Below, one piece after another: positions 1 to 5,788 of a DNA stretch of 5,788 bases (the first letter of the stretch is position 1; each line of letters begins with the position of its first letter). Source of the stretch: Candidatus Omnitrophota bacterium (GTDB lineage: Bacteria > Omnitrophota > Gorgyraeia > Gygaellales > Profunditerraquicolaceae); contig JALNZI010000088.1 of the NCBI GenBank assembly GCA_023229385.1, positions 1 to 5,788 on the forward strand, given 5' to 3'. The notes beneath the pieces were generated by a model, which did no database searches, was not told the DNA's origin, and worked only from the letters and a program-made list of their open reading frames with translations. Both the position numbers and the translations under genes were made by a program.

Positions 1-1
1 G

Positions 2-1774
2 GATGGCAGGATTTCTGGGATTGCCGTAATCCTGGGTCCGGCTAAAGATGAACAGTCTGCTGCGGATTTAATCCGTGAATTTCAATCCAAGAGTATTGTT
101 TCTCTGCTTGCGGGAAATGTTAACGGTTTGACTTTTAAACAACAGCTTGAGAAAAAAGGGGTTGAGCTGGGCCTTGAGAATTATATTGTTGAATTGGGTG
201 AAGATTACTTATCCGCGATCTATGCGGTAAATTTCGCATCCCGTGCGCCTTTGATCTACGGAGGCAATAAACCCGGCCAGTGGCAGGAGGTTGCGGATTA
301 TATACGTAACCGCGTGCCGGCATTTGTTTTATTACTTAGCCATGTTGATGAGGTTTTAGTGGCTACTGGTTTAGGGGCTTTGGCCTTTGGTTTGCCTATA
401 ATTACTGATTTAGAGGTTCCGCAGCTGCCTAAAATTGATACAACTTTATTTGAGGCCTTAGTTACCGAGAAGGATTATCAAAAACTGCCATCGAAATGTA
501 TATTGACCCGCGGCATAAAAGTAAAGATGTCTGAAGTTGCCGTGCCTGTGCCGTATGCCGCTGCCTTTGAAGGCGAGCGCGTGCGCAAGGAACAGCTAGC
601 GGTTGAGTTCGGAGGCAAGGCTGGTGCAGCCCTGGAATTTTTAAGCATTAAAAATGAAGCCGGGGTTGCAGACGGCAAGGTAGAATTGATTGGCCCGGAT
701 ATTGATCAGCTTGGCTCAGGAATAAAATCCCTGCCTTTGGCGATTGTCGTCGATGTTTTTGGCCGTAAAATGCAAAAAGATTTTGAGCCGATCCTGGAGC
801 GTCAGATACACCGTTTTGTAAATTATGCCATGGGATTGATGCATATGGGGCAGCGGGATATGGTCTGGATAAGGATTTCTAACGATGCCTTTAATAAGGG
901 TTTCCGGCTTAAGCACCTGGGGGTTATTTTGCACGCTATGCTGCATCAGGAGTATAGCGCTATAGTGGATAAGGTGCAGGTAAGGATTTATACTAACCAG
1001 TCAGACGTGGATAATTTAATTACCGGCGCGCAGGAAGTTTTTAATCAACGCGATGAGCGTCTGGCCGGGATGACTGATGAGAGCGTGGATACATTCTATT
1101 CCTGTTTGTTGTGCCAGTCTTTTGCCCCTAACCATGTTTGTATTGTTACCCCTGAGCGTTTGGGTTTATGTGGGGCGTACTCCTGGCTTGATGCCAAGGC
1201 TTCGTTCGAGATAATTCCTACCGGGCCTAACCAGCCGGTTGAAAAGGGGAATCTTTTAGATGCCCGGCTTGGCCAATGGGATAATATTAATCAGTTCGTG
1301 CGGGAGAAATCCAATAAAACCGTTGATACAGTGAGTATGTATTCTTTGATGGACGGACCGCAGTCGTCCTGCGGGTGTTTTGAATGTATCGTGGCAATTG
1401 TCCCTGAGGCAAACGGGGTAATGATTGTTAATCGTGATTACTCCGGGCTTACTCCTTCCGGGATGAGTTTTACTACCTTAGCCGGTTCGGTCGGCGGGGG
1501 AGTGCAAACCCCGGGTTTCCTGGGTGTGGGTAAGTTATATATAACAAGCAAAAAATTTATCTCAGCCGAAGGCGGGTTAAAGCGGGTGGTCTGGATGCCT
1601 AAAGAGTTAAAAGAGGTGTTAGCGGATAAACTGAAGAAGCGGGCTGAAGAGATCGGGGAACCTGATTTATTGGATAAGATTGCCGATGAAACTGTCGCGG
1701 TAAGTTCCGAAGAGCTTCTAGTTTTTTTACAAAAGGTGGCGCATCCGGTATTAAGCATGGAGCCGATTATTTAA
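2..1774 (+). CDS. acsB: Acetyl-CoA synthase (CODH/ACS beta subunit), 5' end missing
   Basis: This cytoplasmic enzyme joins CO, a methyl group from the corrinoid protein and CoA into acetyl-CoA, the last step of the Wood-Ljungdahl pathway. The frame is open from nt 2 (590 codons seen), so the TTG at 128 is an internal leucine and the true start lies upstream. Compared with the ~729-residue Moorella enzyme, roughly 120-140 codons are missing. All six A-cluster cysteines are visible: C-x2-C-x8-C-x9-C (window residues 368, 371, 380, 390; nt 1103-1171) and Cys-Gly-Cys (457, 459; nt 1370-1378). The 67-residue step between the two groups equals that of Moorella Cys528 to Cys595. The first four hold the Fe4S4 cluster, the second of these bridges to the proximal nickel, and Cys-Gly-Cys holds the distal nickel. 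Trp and Phe matching Moorella Trp427 and Phe512 are also kept. The N-terminal CODH-contacting domain is partly present, so this is bacterial AcsB rather than archaeal CdhC. No terminator follows the stop. Confidence 0.97.
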   Translation, partial: DGRISGIAVILGPAKDEQSAADLIREFQSKSIVSLLAGNVNGLTFKQQLEKKGVELGLENYIVELGEDYLSAIYAVNFASRAPLIYGGNKPGQWQEVADYIRNRVPAFVLLLSHVDEVLVATGLGALAFGLPIITDLEVPQLPKIDTTLFEALVTEKDYQKLPSKCILTRGIKVKMSEVAVPVPYAAAFEGERVRKEQLAVEFGGKAGAALEFLSIKNEAGVADGKVELIGPDIDQLGSGIKSLPLAIVVDVFGRKMQKDFEPILERQIHRFVNYAMGLMHMGQRDMVWIRISNDAFNKGFRLKHLGVILHAMLHQEYSAIVDKVQVRIYTNQSDVDNLITGAQEVFNQRDERLAGMTDESVDTFYSCLLCQSFAPNHVCIVTPERLGLCGAYSWLDAKASFEIIPTGPNQPVEKGNLLDARLGQWDNINQFVREKSNKTVDTVSMYSLMDGPQSSCGCFECIVAIVPEANGVMIVNRDYSGLTPSGMSFTTLAGSVGGGVQTPGFLGVGKLYITSKKFISAEGGLKRVVWMPKELKEVLADKLKKRAEEIGEPDLLDKIADETVAVSSEELLVFLQKVAHPVLSMEPII

Positions 1775-1782
1775 CTTTCCTC

Positions 1783-1811
1783 TTGACGTAAGTGTATTAA
1801 ATGTATATAAT
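1783..1811 (+). promoter_or_regulatory. Predicted sigma-70-type promoter for the TPR gene
   Basis: A -35 box TTGACG (1783-1788, 5 of 6 consensus bases) and a perfect -10 box TATAAT (1806-1811) are separated by exactly 17 bases. The -35 box starts nine bases after the acsB stop codon. Transcription would be expected to begin near 1818. That is downstream of the ATG at 1801 and only about seven bases before the ATG at 1825, so the site bears directly on which start codon is used. The match is seen in the sequence; activity is inferred, and the host's sigma factor preference is unknown. Confidence 0.6.
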
Positions 1812-1824
1812 TAATCAAACTAAA

Positions 1825-3093
1825 ATGAAAATTCACTTCCTGCCTAAATTCTTATTTACCCTGATTATCGCGATATGCGTTTTTTGCTTTGGTGGATCGC
1901 TTTTTGCCCAGGATGATGCGGAGGATACTGCGCCTACTGAAGTTAAAGGGGCATTACCGGAGCAGGCCAGAAAATATCGTGAAGAGGGTTTAGAAAATCA
2001 GCGCATGGGTAATATTCCAATGGCAATGTCTTTATACCAGAAGGCGATTGCGCTGGATCCGACCTATGCGGTTGCTTATAATGATTTAGGGGTTATTTAT
2101 GAAGCTGCTGGTTTTCCTGACCGGGCGAAAGAGAGTTATTTCAGGGCAATCAAGGTTGACCCTTCCTATTTAAGTTCTTATAGCAATATCGCGCTTTTTT
2201 ATGAAGACCAGCGAGATTTGGATCGGGCTGCGTTCTATTGGGCTAAAAGGGCAGAGTTAGGCCCCGTGGAGGATCCCTGGACTCAGAAAGCAGCTAAGCG
2301 GTTTAAGGATATCCGCGCGGTTTTATCAAAGCGGCCTGAGGCTGATGCGCGGGAAGAAGATGTATTAGGTTTAATCAAAGACGTTTCAACTTATAAATCC
2401 GCATTTACAAAAGCTGACCGGGTGCAGGCCCGGAATCATTTGCGCAAGGCCGGCCAGTATTATAGTAAAGGAAAAATGACCGCGGCAATTAAAGAGGCAT
2501 ATGAGGCCCAGGATTTAGACCAGGCCAGCCAGGAAATCAAGGATTTTATTCAAAGAATTGACGCTGATCCGGCAAGTGCCGCGGCTTATAATGATTTAGG
2601 GATTATTTACGAAGCAGCCAGCGCTCCTGAACGGGCGGAAGAATGTTATTTAAAGGCAATCAGATTTGATCCCACGTTATTGAGCGCCTATGTTAATATC
2701 GCGCTTTTTTATGAGAAAAAGCGCGATTTGGAGAAGGCGGAATTTTATTGGGCTAAGCGCGCGGAGTTAGGTTCGGCGGAAAACCCCTGGAAGCAGAAGG
2801 CGGCTAACCGGGTTAAGGATATCCGTACGGTTTTATCCAGCAGTCCGGTTGCCGATGCTCGGGAAGCTGAGGTTTTGGGTTTAATTAAGGACGTCGCCAA
2901 GTACAAATCCGCGGTCAATAGAAACGATCAGGCTCTTGCTCAGGACCACTTCGATAAAGCCAAACAGAGCTTTAATAAAGGAGATTTGGCTACGGCAATC
3001 AAAGAAGCTTTGGATGCTCAGTATTTAGACCAGGATAACCCAGAGATTGAAGCATTTATTGAAAAGGCAGAGTTAAGAGCTCTGTCGCGCTAG
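1825..3093 (+). CDS. Secreted tetratricopeptide-repeat protein with a duplicated 170-residue module
   Basis: This is probably a periplasmic or cell-surface scaffold that binds other proteins; its partner and exact role are unknown. The 422-residue product begins with a signal peptide: basic N-terminus (Lys2, Lys8), hydrophobic core at about residues 9-24 and a likely signal peptidase I site after Ala28 (SLFA|QDD). Neither Cys18 nor Cys21 sits in a good lipobox. TPR-like helices follow at about residues 49-82, 83-116 and 117-152, then a charged linker (KDIR, ADARE, LGLIKDV) and another TPR-like hairpin at 203-236. The whole set then repeats. I chose ATG 1825 over the in-frame ATG 1801 because a near-consensus promoter places its -10 box at 1806-1811, so 1801 would lie upstream of the transcript. 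Starting at 1825 also gives a cleaner signal peptide. Neither ATG has a Shine-Dalgarno sequence. If a promoter further upstream, within or before acsB, dominates, 1801 could still be used and would add eight residues. There are no catalytic motifs. Confidence 0.9.
   Translation: MKIHFLPKFLFTLIIAICVFCFGGSLFAQDDAEDTAPTEVKGALPEQARKYREEGLENQRMGNIPMAMSLYQKAIALDPTYAVAYNDLGVIYEAAGFPDRAKESYFRAIKVDPSYLSSYSNIALFYEDQRDLDRAAFYWAKRAELGPVEDPWTQKAAKRFKDIRAVLSKRPEADAREEDVLGLIKDVSTYKSAFTKADRVQARNHLRKAGQYYSKGKMTAAIKEAYEAQDLDQASQEIKDFIQRIDADPASAAAYNDLGIIYEAASAPERAEECYLKAIRFDPTLLSAYVNIALFYEKKRDLEKAEFYWAKRAELGSAENPWKQKAANRVKDIRTVLSSSPVADAREAEVLGLIKDVAKYKSAVNRNDQALAQDHFDKAKQSFNKGDLATAIKEALDAQYLDQDNPEIEAFIEKAELRALSR
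2050..2559 (+). repeat. Tandem in-frame repeat, copy 1 (510 bases)
   Basis: This is the first copy of a 510-base direct repeat inside the TPR gene. Matching landmarks lie exactly 510 bases apart along its whole length: the AYNDLG codons (2074 and 2584), a block around 2184-2204 that is almost identical to the one at 2694-2714, KDIR (about 2308 and 2818) and LGLIKDV (about 2365 and 2875). The ends are approximate to about ten bases, since similarity fades at both sides. Confidence 0.85.
2560..3069 (+). repeat. Tandem in-frame repeat, copy 2 (510 bases)
   Basis: This second copy abuts the first with no spacer and no insertion or deletion. By hand alignment of 170 residues, about 103 (roughly 61%) are identical between the copies. 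The third TPR and the following charged linker are the best kept part. The region around AFTKADRVQA versus AVNRNDQALA is the least alike. After this copy only about seven codons remain before the stop. Confidence 0.85.
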
Positions 3094-3137
3094 GATCGCG
3101 CAACTGCAAAAACTCTTTCCCTATATTGAATTCCTTT

Positions 3138-3143
3138 TATATT
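3138..3143 (+). promoter_or_regulatory. Possible -10 box directly before polA
   Basis: TATATT (5 of 6 consensus bases) lies six bases before the polA ATG at 3150, so a transcript starting at the usual distance would begin at or beside the start codon. The best -35 candidate, TTTCCC at 3116-3121 with a 16-base spacer, matches poorly. A second TATATT at 3122-3127 is an equally possible -10 box and also lacks a good -35. This 56-base spacer otherwise contains no Shine-Dalgarno sequence and no terminator. This is a weak call. Confidence 0.3.
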
Positions 3144-3149
3144 TAGTTG

Positions 3150-5708
3150 ATGGCTGATAAAAACTTATTCTTGATTGACGCGACTGCATTTTGCTATCGG
3201 GCTTATTATGCCTTGAGCGGTATGAGCACCGTATCGGGTCAGCCTACTAATGCGGTTTACGGATTTTTAAATATCCTGAACAAAATATTGAAAGAGCAGA
3301 AACCGGATTACCTGGTATGCTGCTTCGATATATCCCGGGATACATTCCGCTTGCAGAAGTTCGCGCAGTATAAAATGCAGAGGCCGCCAATGCCCGACGG
3401 CCTAAGCAGTCAGATACCCATAATTAAAGAGATTGTTGCTGCTTACGGCATCTCTATTTTTGAGAAAAAAGGTTTTGAAGCGGATGATATTATAGCTGAG
3501 CTTGCCCGAAAGGCCGCGGCAAAAAAACTGCGCGTTACAATCGTAAGCAGCGATAAGGATATCCTACAGTTGGTGAATAGCCGCGTTTCGGTGTTTAACC
3601 CCTATAAAGACAGCGGCGTGCTTTATGATGAAAAGAAGGTTGCAGAGGTTTTTGGGGTCAGCCCGGAGATGACGGCGGATGTTATCGCGCTTATGGGCGA
3701 TGATGCGGATAATATTCCGGGTGTGCCGGGGATCGGTGAGAAGACCGCAGAAAAACTTATTTTGGAGTTTGGTTCTCTGGAAAAACTGCTTAAGAATATC
3801 GCCAAGGTTAATCCTGAAAAGATTAAAAACGCGATCTCCGAGAACATTGAGCGTATAAAATTGAATAAAGAGCTGATAACCCTGAACGAAAAAGTAGGCA
3901 TAGTTTTGAATTTAAAGAAGGTCAAGTTTGACAATCCCGATTATAAGCGGTTGAGCGGAATTTTTAAAAGATTAGAGTTTAAGAGCCTGCTTAAAGAGCT
4001 GCCTGACACAGGGGAAGATGCTTTCGAGGTTAAATTAGATAATTTAAATTCCGGGGAATTAAAGGGTTTGTTGAAAGGTTCGCCAGAGCTTGCGCTTTAT
4101 GGTGATAATAAAGAAGGACTGTTCTTTTCTATAGGGGATAAAATATTCAACGCTGAGTCTGCCGCAGGGGAACTGGATGCGTTAATCAGCGATAACCGGA
4201 TAAAGAAAACAGGTTTTGATCTTAAAAAGCTTAAAGTCGCTCTTTTTAAACAGGGTTTAGTTTTAAATGGTTTGGATTTTGATGTTATGATTGCCGCCTA
4301 CTTGTTGAACCCGTCGCGTTCAAGCTATGCGCTTATTGATTTAGCCTTAGAAAACCTGGGGGAGTTTTTCCGCGAAGAGAAACTGGAAGAGAAAAATGCC
4401 CTGAGTCTGGTAGTTAAATTAAAACCGGTACTGAAGAAGGCCTTAGAAGAAAAAGGGTTATTCGGGCTGTTTACTGATCTTGAGATGCCCCTGGTGAGTG
4501 TCCTGGCAGAGATGGAGCAGGAGGGGATAAAACTGGATTTGCAGTTACTTAAAGAGTTATCGCGTGATATTGAAAAAAAACTGATAAAATTAATCGCGGA
4601 TATTTATGAGTCAAGCGGAACACAGTTTAATATTAATTCTCCGAAACAGCTGGGCCAGGTTTTGTTTGAAAAGCTTAGCCTTCCGGTAATCAAGAAAACC
4701 AAGACCGGGCCTTCTACCGATGAGGAAGTACTCAGGAGATTGAGCCAAAAACATGCGCTTCCGGCGTTGTTGTTGGAGTATCGGCAGCTGACTAAGTTAA
4801 AGAATACTTATGTTGATGCTCTCCCTAAGCTGGTCAGCCCCGAAACCGGCAGGGTGCATACGTCTTTTAATCAGACCGGGACAGAAACCGGCAGACTTAG
4901 CTCAAGTAATCCCAACCTGCAGAATATCCCGATCAAGACAGATATCGGGTCCAGGATCCGCCAGGCAATCATTGCTTCAGGGAAAGACAACTGTCTCTTG
5001 TCATGTGATTATTCGCAGATTGAGTTAAGAGTGCTAGCGCATCTTTGCGGGGATAAGACTTTAGTTGAGGCATTTCACAGTAACCAGGATATACATCGGC
5101 TGACCGCTTCATTGATTTATAACATTAGCGAGTCAGAGGTTGTTGATAATATGCGAGAGGTGGCCAAAAGAGTTAATTTTGGTATTGTTTATGGCCAGAG
5201 CTCTTATGGTTTAAGTAAAGATTTAGGGATATCGGTTATGCAGGCGCAGGATTTTATTGACGCTTACTTCTTGCGTTACCCGAAAGTAAGGGAGTTTATT
5301 GACGCCCAGATCCATAAGGCTAGGAGCGAGGGTTTCGTAACTACGCTCATGGGCAGGAGAAGATATATCCCGGAAATTAACAGCAAAAATATGGGTATTC
5401 GCCAGTTTGCGGAACGTCAGGCGGTAAATACCCCTATACAAGGCACTGCCAGTGATTTGATCAAGATGGCAATGGTCAAGATAGCTGAACAGATTAAGAA
5501 AAGCGGCCTGAAAAGTAAAATGATCCTGCAGATTCATGACGAACTGGTTTTTGATTTGCCGATTGAGGAGCTTGATGTTTTGTCCAGAATGGTAAAAGAG
5601 GAAATGGAACAAGTGAAAAAACTGGATGTGCCGATAAAAATAGATATGAAAAAAGGAAAAAACTGGCTGGATATGCTTGCCTACCCGGCAGGCAGGGAGG
5701 CTGTTTGA
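3150..5708 (+). CDS. polA: DNA polymerase I with inactive proofreading domain
   Basis: This cytoplasmic polymerase fills gaps and removes RNA primers during replication and repair. The 852-residue product has three domains. The 5' nuclease (about 1-285) keeps all nine acidic metal ligands expected from E. coli: Asp10, Asp60, Glu110, Asp112, Asp113, Asp135, Asp137, Asp184 and Asp187. A helix-hairpin-helix (VPGIGEKTA) follows. The middle 3'-5' exonuclease fold (about 290-445) is decayed: the DxE motif is absent and the positions of E. coli Asp424 and Asp501 appear to be Leu and Asn. The polymerase domain is intact, with motif A DYSQIELR (Asp620, Glu625), the O-helix RxxxKxxNFGxxYG (Arg669, Lys673, Phe677, Tyr681) and motif C HDE (796-798), at a constant offset of 85 from E. 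coli numbering. I chose ATG 3150, not the TTG one codon earlier, because it is the stronger codon and gives the normal spacing to the first Asp. No Shine-Dalgarno sequence is visible. The C-terminus carries an unusual short tail (AYPAGREAV) after NWLDM. The stop overlaps glgA by one base. Confidence 0.98.
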   Translation: MADKNLFLIDATAFCYRAYYALSGMSTVSGQPTNAVYGFLNILNKILKEQKPDYLVCCFDISRDTFRLQKFAQYKMQRPPMPDGLSSQIPIIKEIVAAYGISIFEKKGFEADDIIAELARKAAAKKLRVTIVSSDKDILQLVNSRVSVFNPYKDSGVLYDEKKVAEVFGVSPEMTADVIALMGDDADNIPGVPGIGEKTAEKLILEFGSLEKLLKNIAKVNPEKIKNAISENIERIKLNKELITLNEKVGIVLNLKKVKFDNPDYKRLSGIFKRLEFKSLLKELPDTGEDAFEVKLDNLNSGELKGLLKGSPELALYGDNKEGLFFSIGDKIFNAESAAGELDALISDNRIKKTGFDLKKLKVALFKQGLVLNGLDFDVMIAAYLLNPSRSSYALIDLALENLGEFFREEKLEEKNALSLVVKLKPVLKKALEEKGLFGLFTDLEMPLVSVLAEMEQEGIKLDLQLLKELSRDIEKKLIKLIADIYESSGTQFNINSPKQLGQVLFEKLSLPVIKKTKTGPSTDEEVLRRLSQKHALPALLLEYRQLTKLKNTYVDALPKLVSPETGRVHTSFNQTGTETGRLSSSNPNLQNIPIKTDIGSRIRQAIIASGKDNCLLSCDYSQIELRVLAHLCGDKTLVEAFHSNQDIHRLTASLIYNISESEVVDNMREVAKRVNFGIVYGQSSYGLSKDLGISVMQAQDFIDAYFLRYPKVREFIDAQIHKARSEGFVTTLMGRRRYIPEINSKNMGIRQFAERQAVNTPIQGTASDLIKMAMVKIAEQIKKSGLKSKMILQIHDELVFDLPIEELDVLSRMVKEEMEQVKKLDVPIKIDMKKGKNWLDMLAYPAGREAV
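5678..5694 (+). repeat. Short GC-rich near-palindrome at the 3' end of polA
   Basis: A 17-base near-palindrome pairs TGCCT with AGGCA around a CCGG-containing centre, with one A-C mismatch. It encodes part of the extra C-terminal tail of PolA, which goes beyond the point where E. coli and Taq polymerases end. Its right edge touches the glgA ribosome-binding site. It resembles small dispersed GC-rich repeats that I recall from genomes of uncultured bacteria, which read as PAGRQ-like peptides when translated. There is only one copy in this window, so repeat status cannot be shown here. Confidence 0.4.
5694..5700 (+). promoter_or_regulatory. Strong Shine-Dalgarno sequence for glgA
   Basis: AGGGAGG lies inside the last codons of polA, seven bases before the glgA ATG at 5708. 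It is the only convincing ribosome-binding site before any start codon in the window. It shows that this organism does use Shine-Dalgarno pairing, and together with the overlapping TGATG stop/start it supports coupled translation of polA and glgA. Confidence 0.8.
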
Positions 5709-5788
5709 TGAAAATAGCGATGATTGCTTCTGAGGTTGTGCCTTTTGCCAAGACCGGCGGCCTTGCCGACGTGGTTGGCGCCTTGCCG
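5708..5788 (+). CDS. glgA: Glycogen/starch synthase, N-terminal fragment (3' end missing)
   Basis: Glycogen synthase of glycosyltransferase family 5 adds glucose from ADP-glucose (or UDP-glucose) to the non-reducing end of a growing alpha-1,4-glucan in the cytoplasm. Only the first 27 codons are present, but they are highly diagnostic: a first beta strand (MKIAMIASE), then VPFAKTGGLADVVGALP. This contains the KTGGL nucleotide-sugar-binding motif with Lys15 at the same position as in E. coli GlgA. The ATG overlaps the polA stop codon (TGATG) and has a strong ribosome-binding site seven bases upstream, so the start is secure. The frame is open to the right edge. Whether the donor is ADP- or UDP-glucose cannot be told from this fragment. 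Confidence 0.93.
   Translation, partial: MKIAMIASEVVPFAKTGGLADVVGALP

Noticed and set aside
128..130. TTG as the start codon of acsB
   Set aside because: The frame is open upstream to the window edge with AcsB-like residues, and no convincing ribosome site precedes the TTG.
135..1758. Reverse-strand open frames across acsB
   Set aside because: They lie opposite a conserved gene with clear catalytic motifs, have no recognisable domains and are shadows of its codon use.
1876..1887. Lipoprotein lipobox at Cys18 or Cys21 of the TPR protein
   Set aside because: The residues before each cysteine (AIC, VFC) do not fit the usual small-residue pattern; a signal peptidase I site after Ala28 fits better.
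3066..3086. Hairpin (GGCAGAG with CTCTGTC, seven-base loop) as a terminator after the TPR gene
   Set aside because: It lies inside the coding sequence, includes a G-U pair and is not followed by a T run.
3086..3102. CGCG inverted repeat across the TPR stop codon
   Set aside because: The stem is only about four bases with no T tract, which is too weak to call a terminator or operator.
3147..3149. TTG as the start codon of polA
   Set aside because: It adds a single residue before a standard ATG at 3150, and neither has a ribosome site; the ATG fits the family N-terminus.
4017..4490. Frameshift or intein as the cause of the altered PolA middle domain
   Set aside because: The frame is continuous, the fold landmarks and length resemble proofreading-deficient family members, and no intein motifs are visible.
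3623..5751. Reverse-strand open frames across polA and the polA-glgA junction, and the + frame at 4810-5028
   Set aside because: All overlap well-conserved polymerase coding sequence in another frame, with low-complexity or motif-free products.

Overview
The window shows four protein genes packed head to tail on the + strand, with very short gaps (25-50 bases of spacer or a 1-base overlap) and no RNA gene, CRISPR array or insertion sequence that I can see. Both outer genes run off the window. In order they are the 3' part of acsB (acetyl-CoA synthase of the Wood-Ljungdahl pathway), a secreted or periplasmic tetratricopeptide-repeat (TPR) protein, a complete polA (DNA polymerase I), and the first 27 codons of a glycogen/starch synthase (glgA).

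The organism is most likely an anaerobic, uncultured bacterium. AcsB is found only in anaerobes that make or split acetyl-CoA from CO and a methyl group. The preserved N-terminal domain marks it as the bacterial AcsB form, not the shorter archaeal CdhC. Base composition looks moderate, in the mid-40s % GC by eye. Wood-Ljungdahl genes beside TPR envelope proteins and PolA/GlgA would suit a lineage such as Candidatus Omnitrophota, but that is an inference from gene style and not proven by any sequence here.

Layout: 2-1774 is acsB, still open at the left edge, so its true start lies outside. 1775-1824 is a short spacer holding a near-consensus sigma-70-type promoter (TTGACG, 17-base spacer, TATAAT) whose -10 box falls just inside the first possible ATG of the next gene. 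This argues that the TPR gene starts at 1825. 1825-3093 encodes the TPR protein, about 80% of which is one 170-residue module repeated twice without an indel. 3094-3149 is a 56-base spacer with an AT-rich, -10-like sequence directly before the polA ATG. 3150-5708 is polA, with an intact 5' nuclease, an intact polymerase and a decayed 3'-5' exonuclease domain. Its last codons include a small GC-rich near-palindrome that runs into a strong Shine-Dalgarno sequence for glgA, whose ATG overlaps the polA stop by one base.

The genes do not form one pathway. acsB serves carbon fixation or acetyl-CoA metabolism, polA serves replication and repair, glgA serves glycogen storage, and the TPR protein probably acts as a binding scaffold outside the cytoplasm. 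The promoter after acsB suggests that TPR, and perhaps polA-glgA, form a separate transcription unit. I found no strong evidence of a new biological system. The points most worth checking are the TPR start and promoter, the exact 510-base tandem duplication, the missing ribosome-binding sites before two genes, and the small element that appears to have extended PolA.
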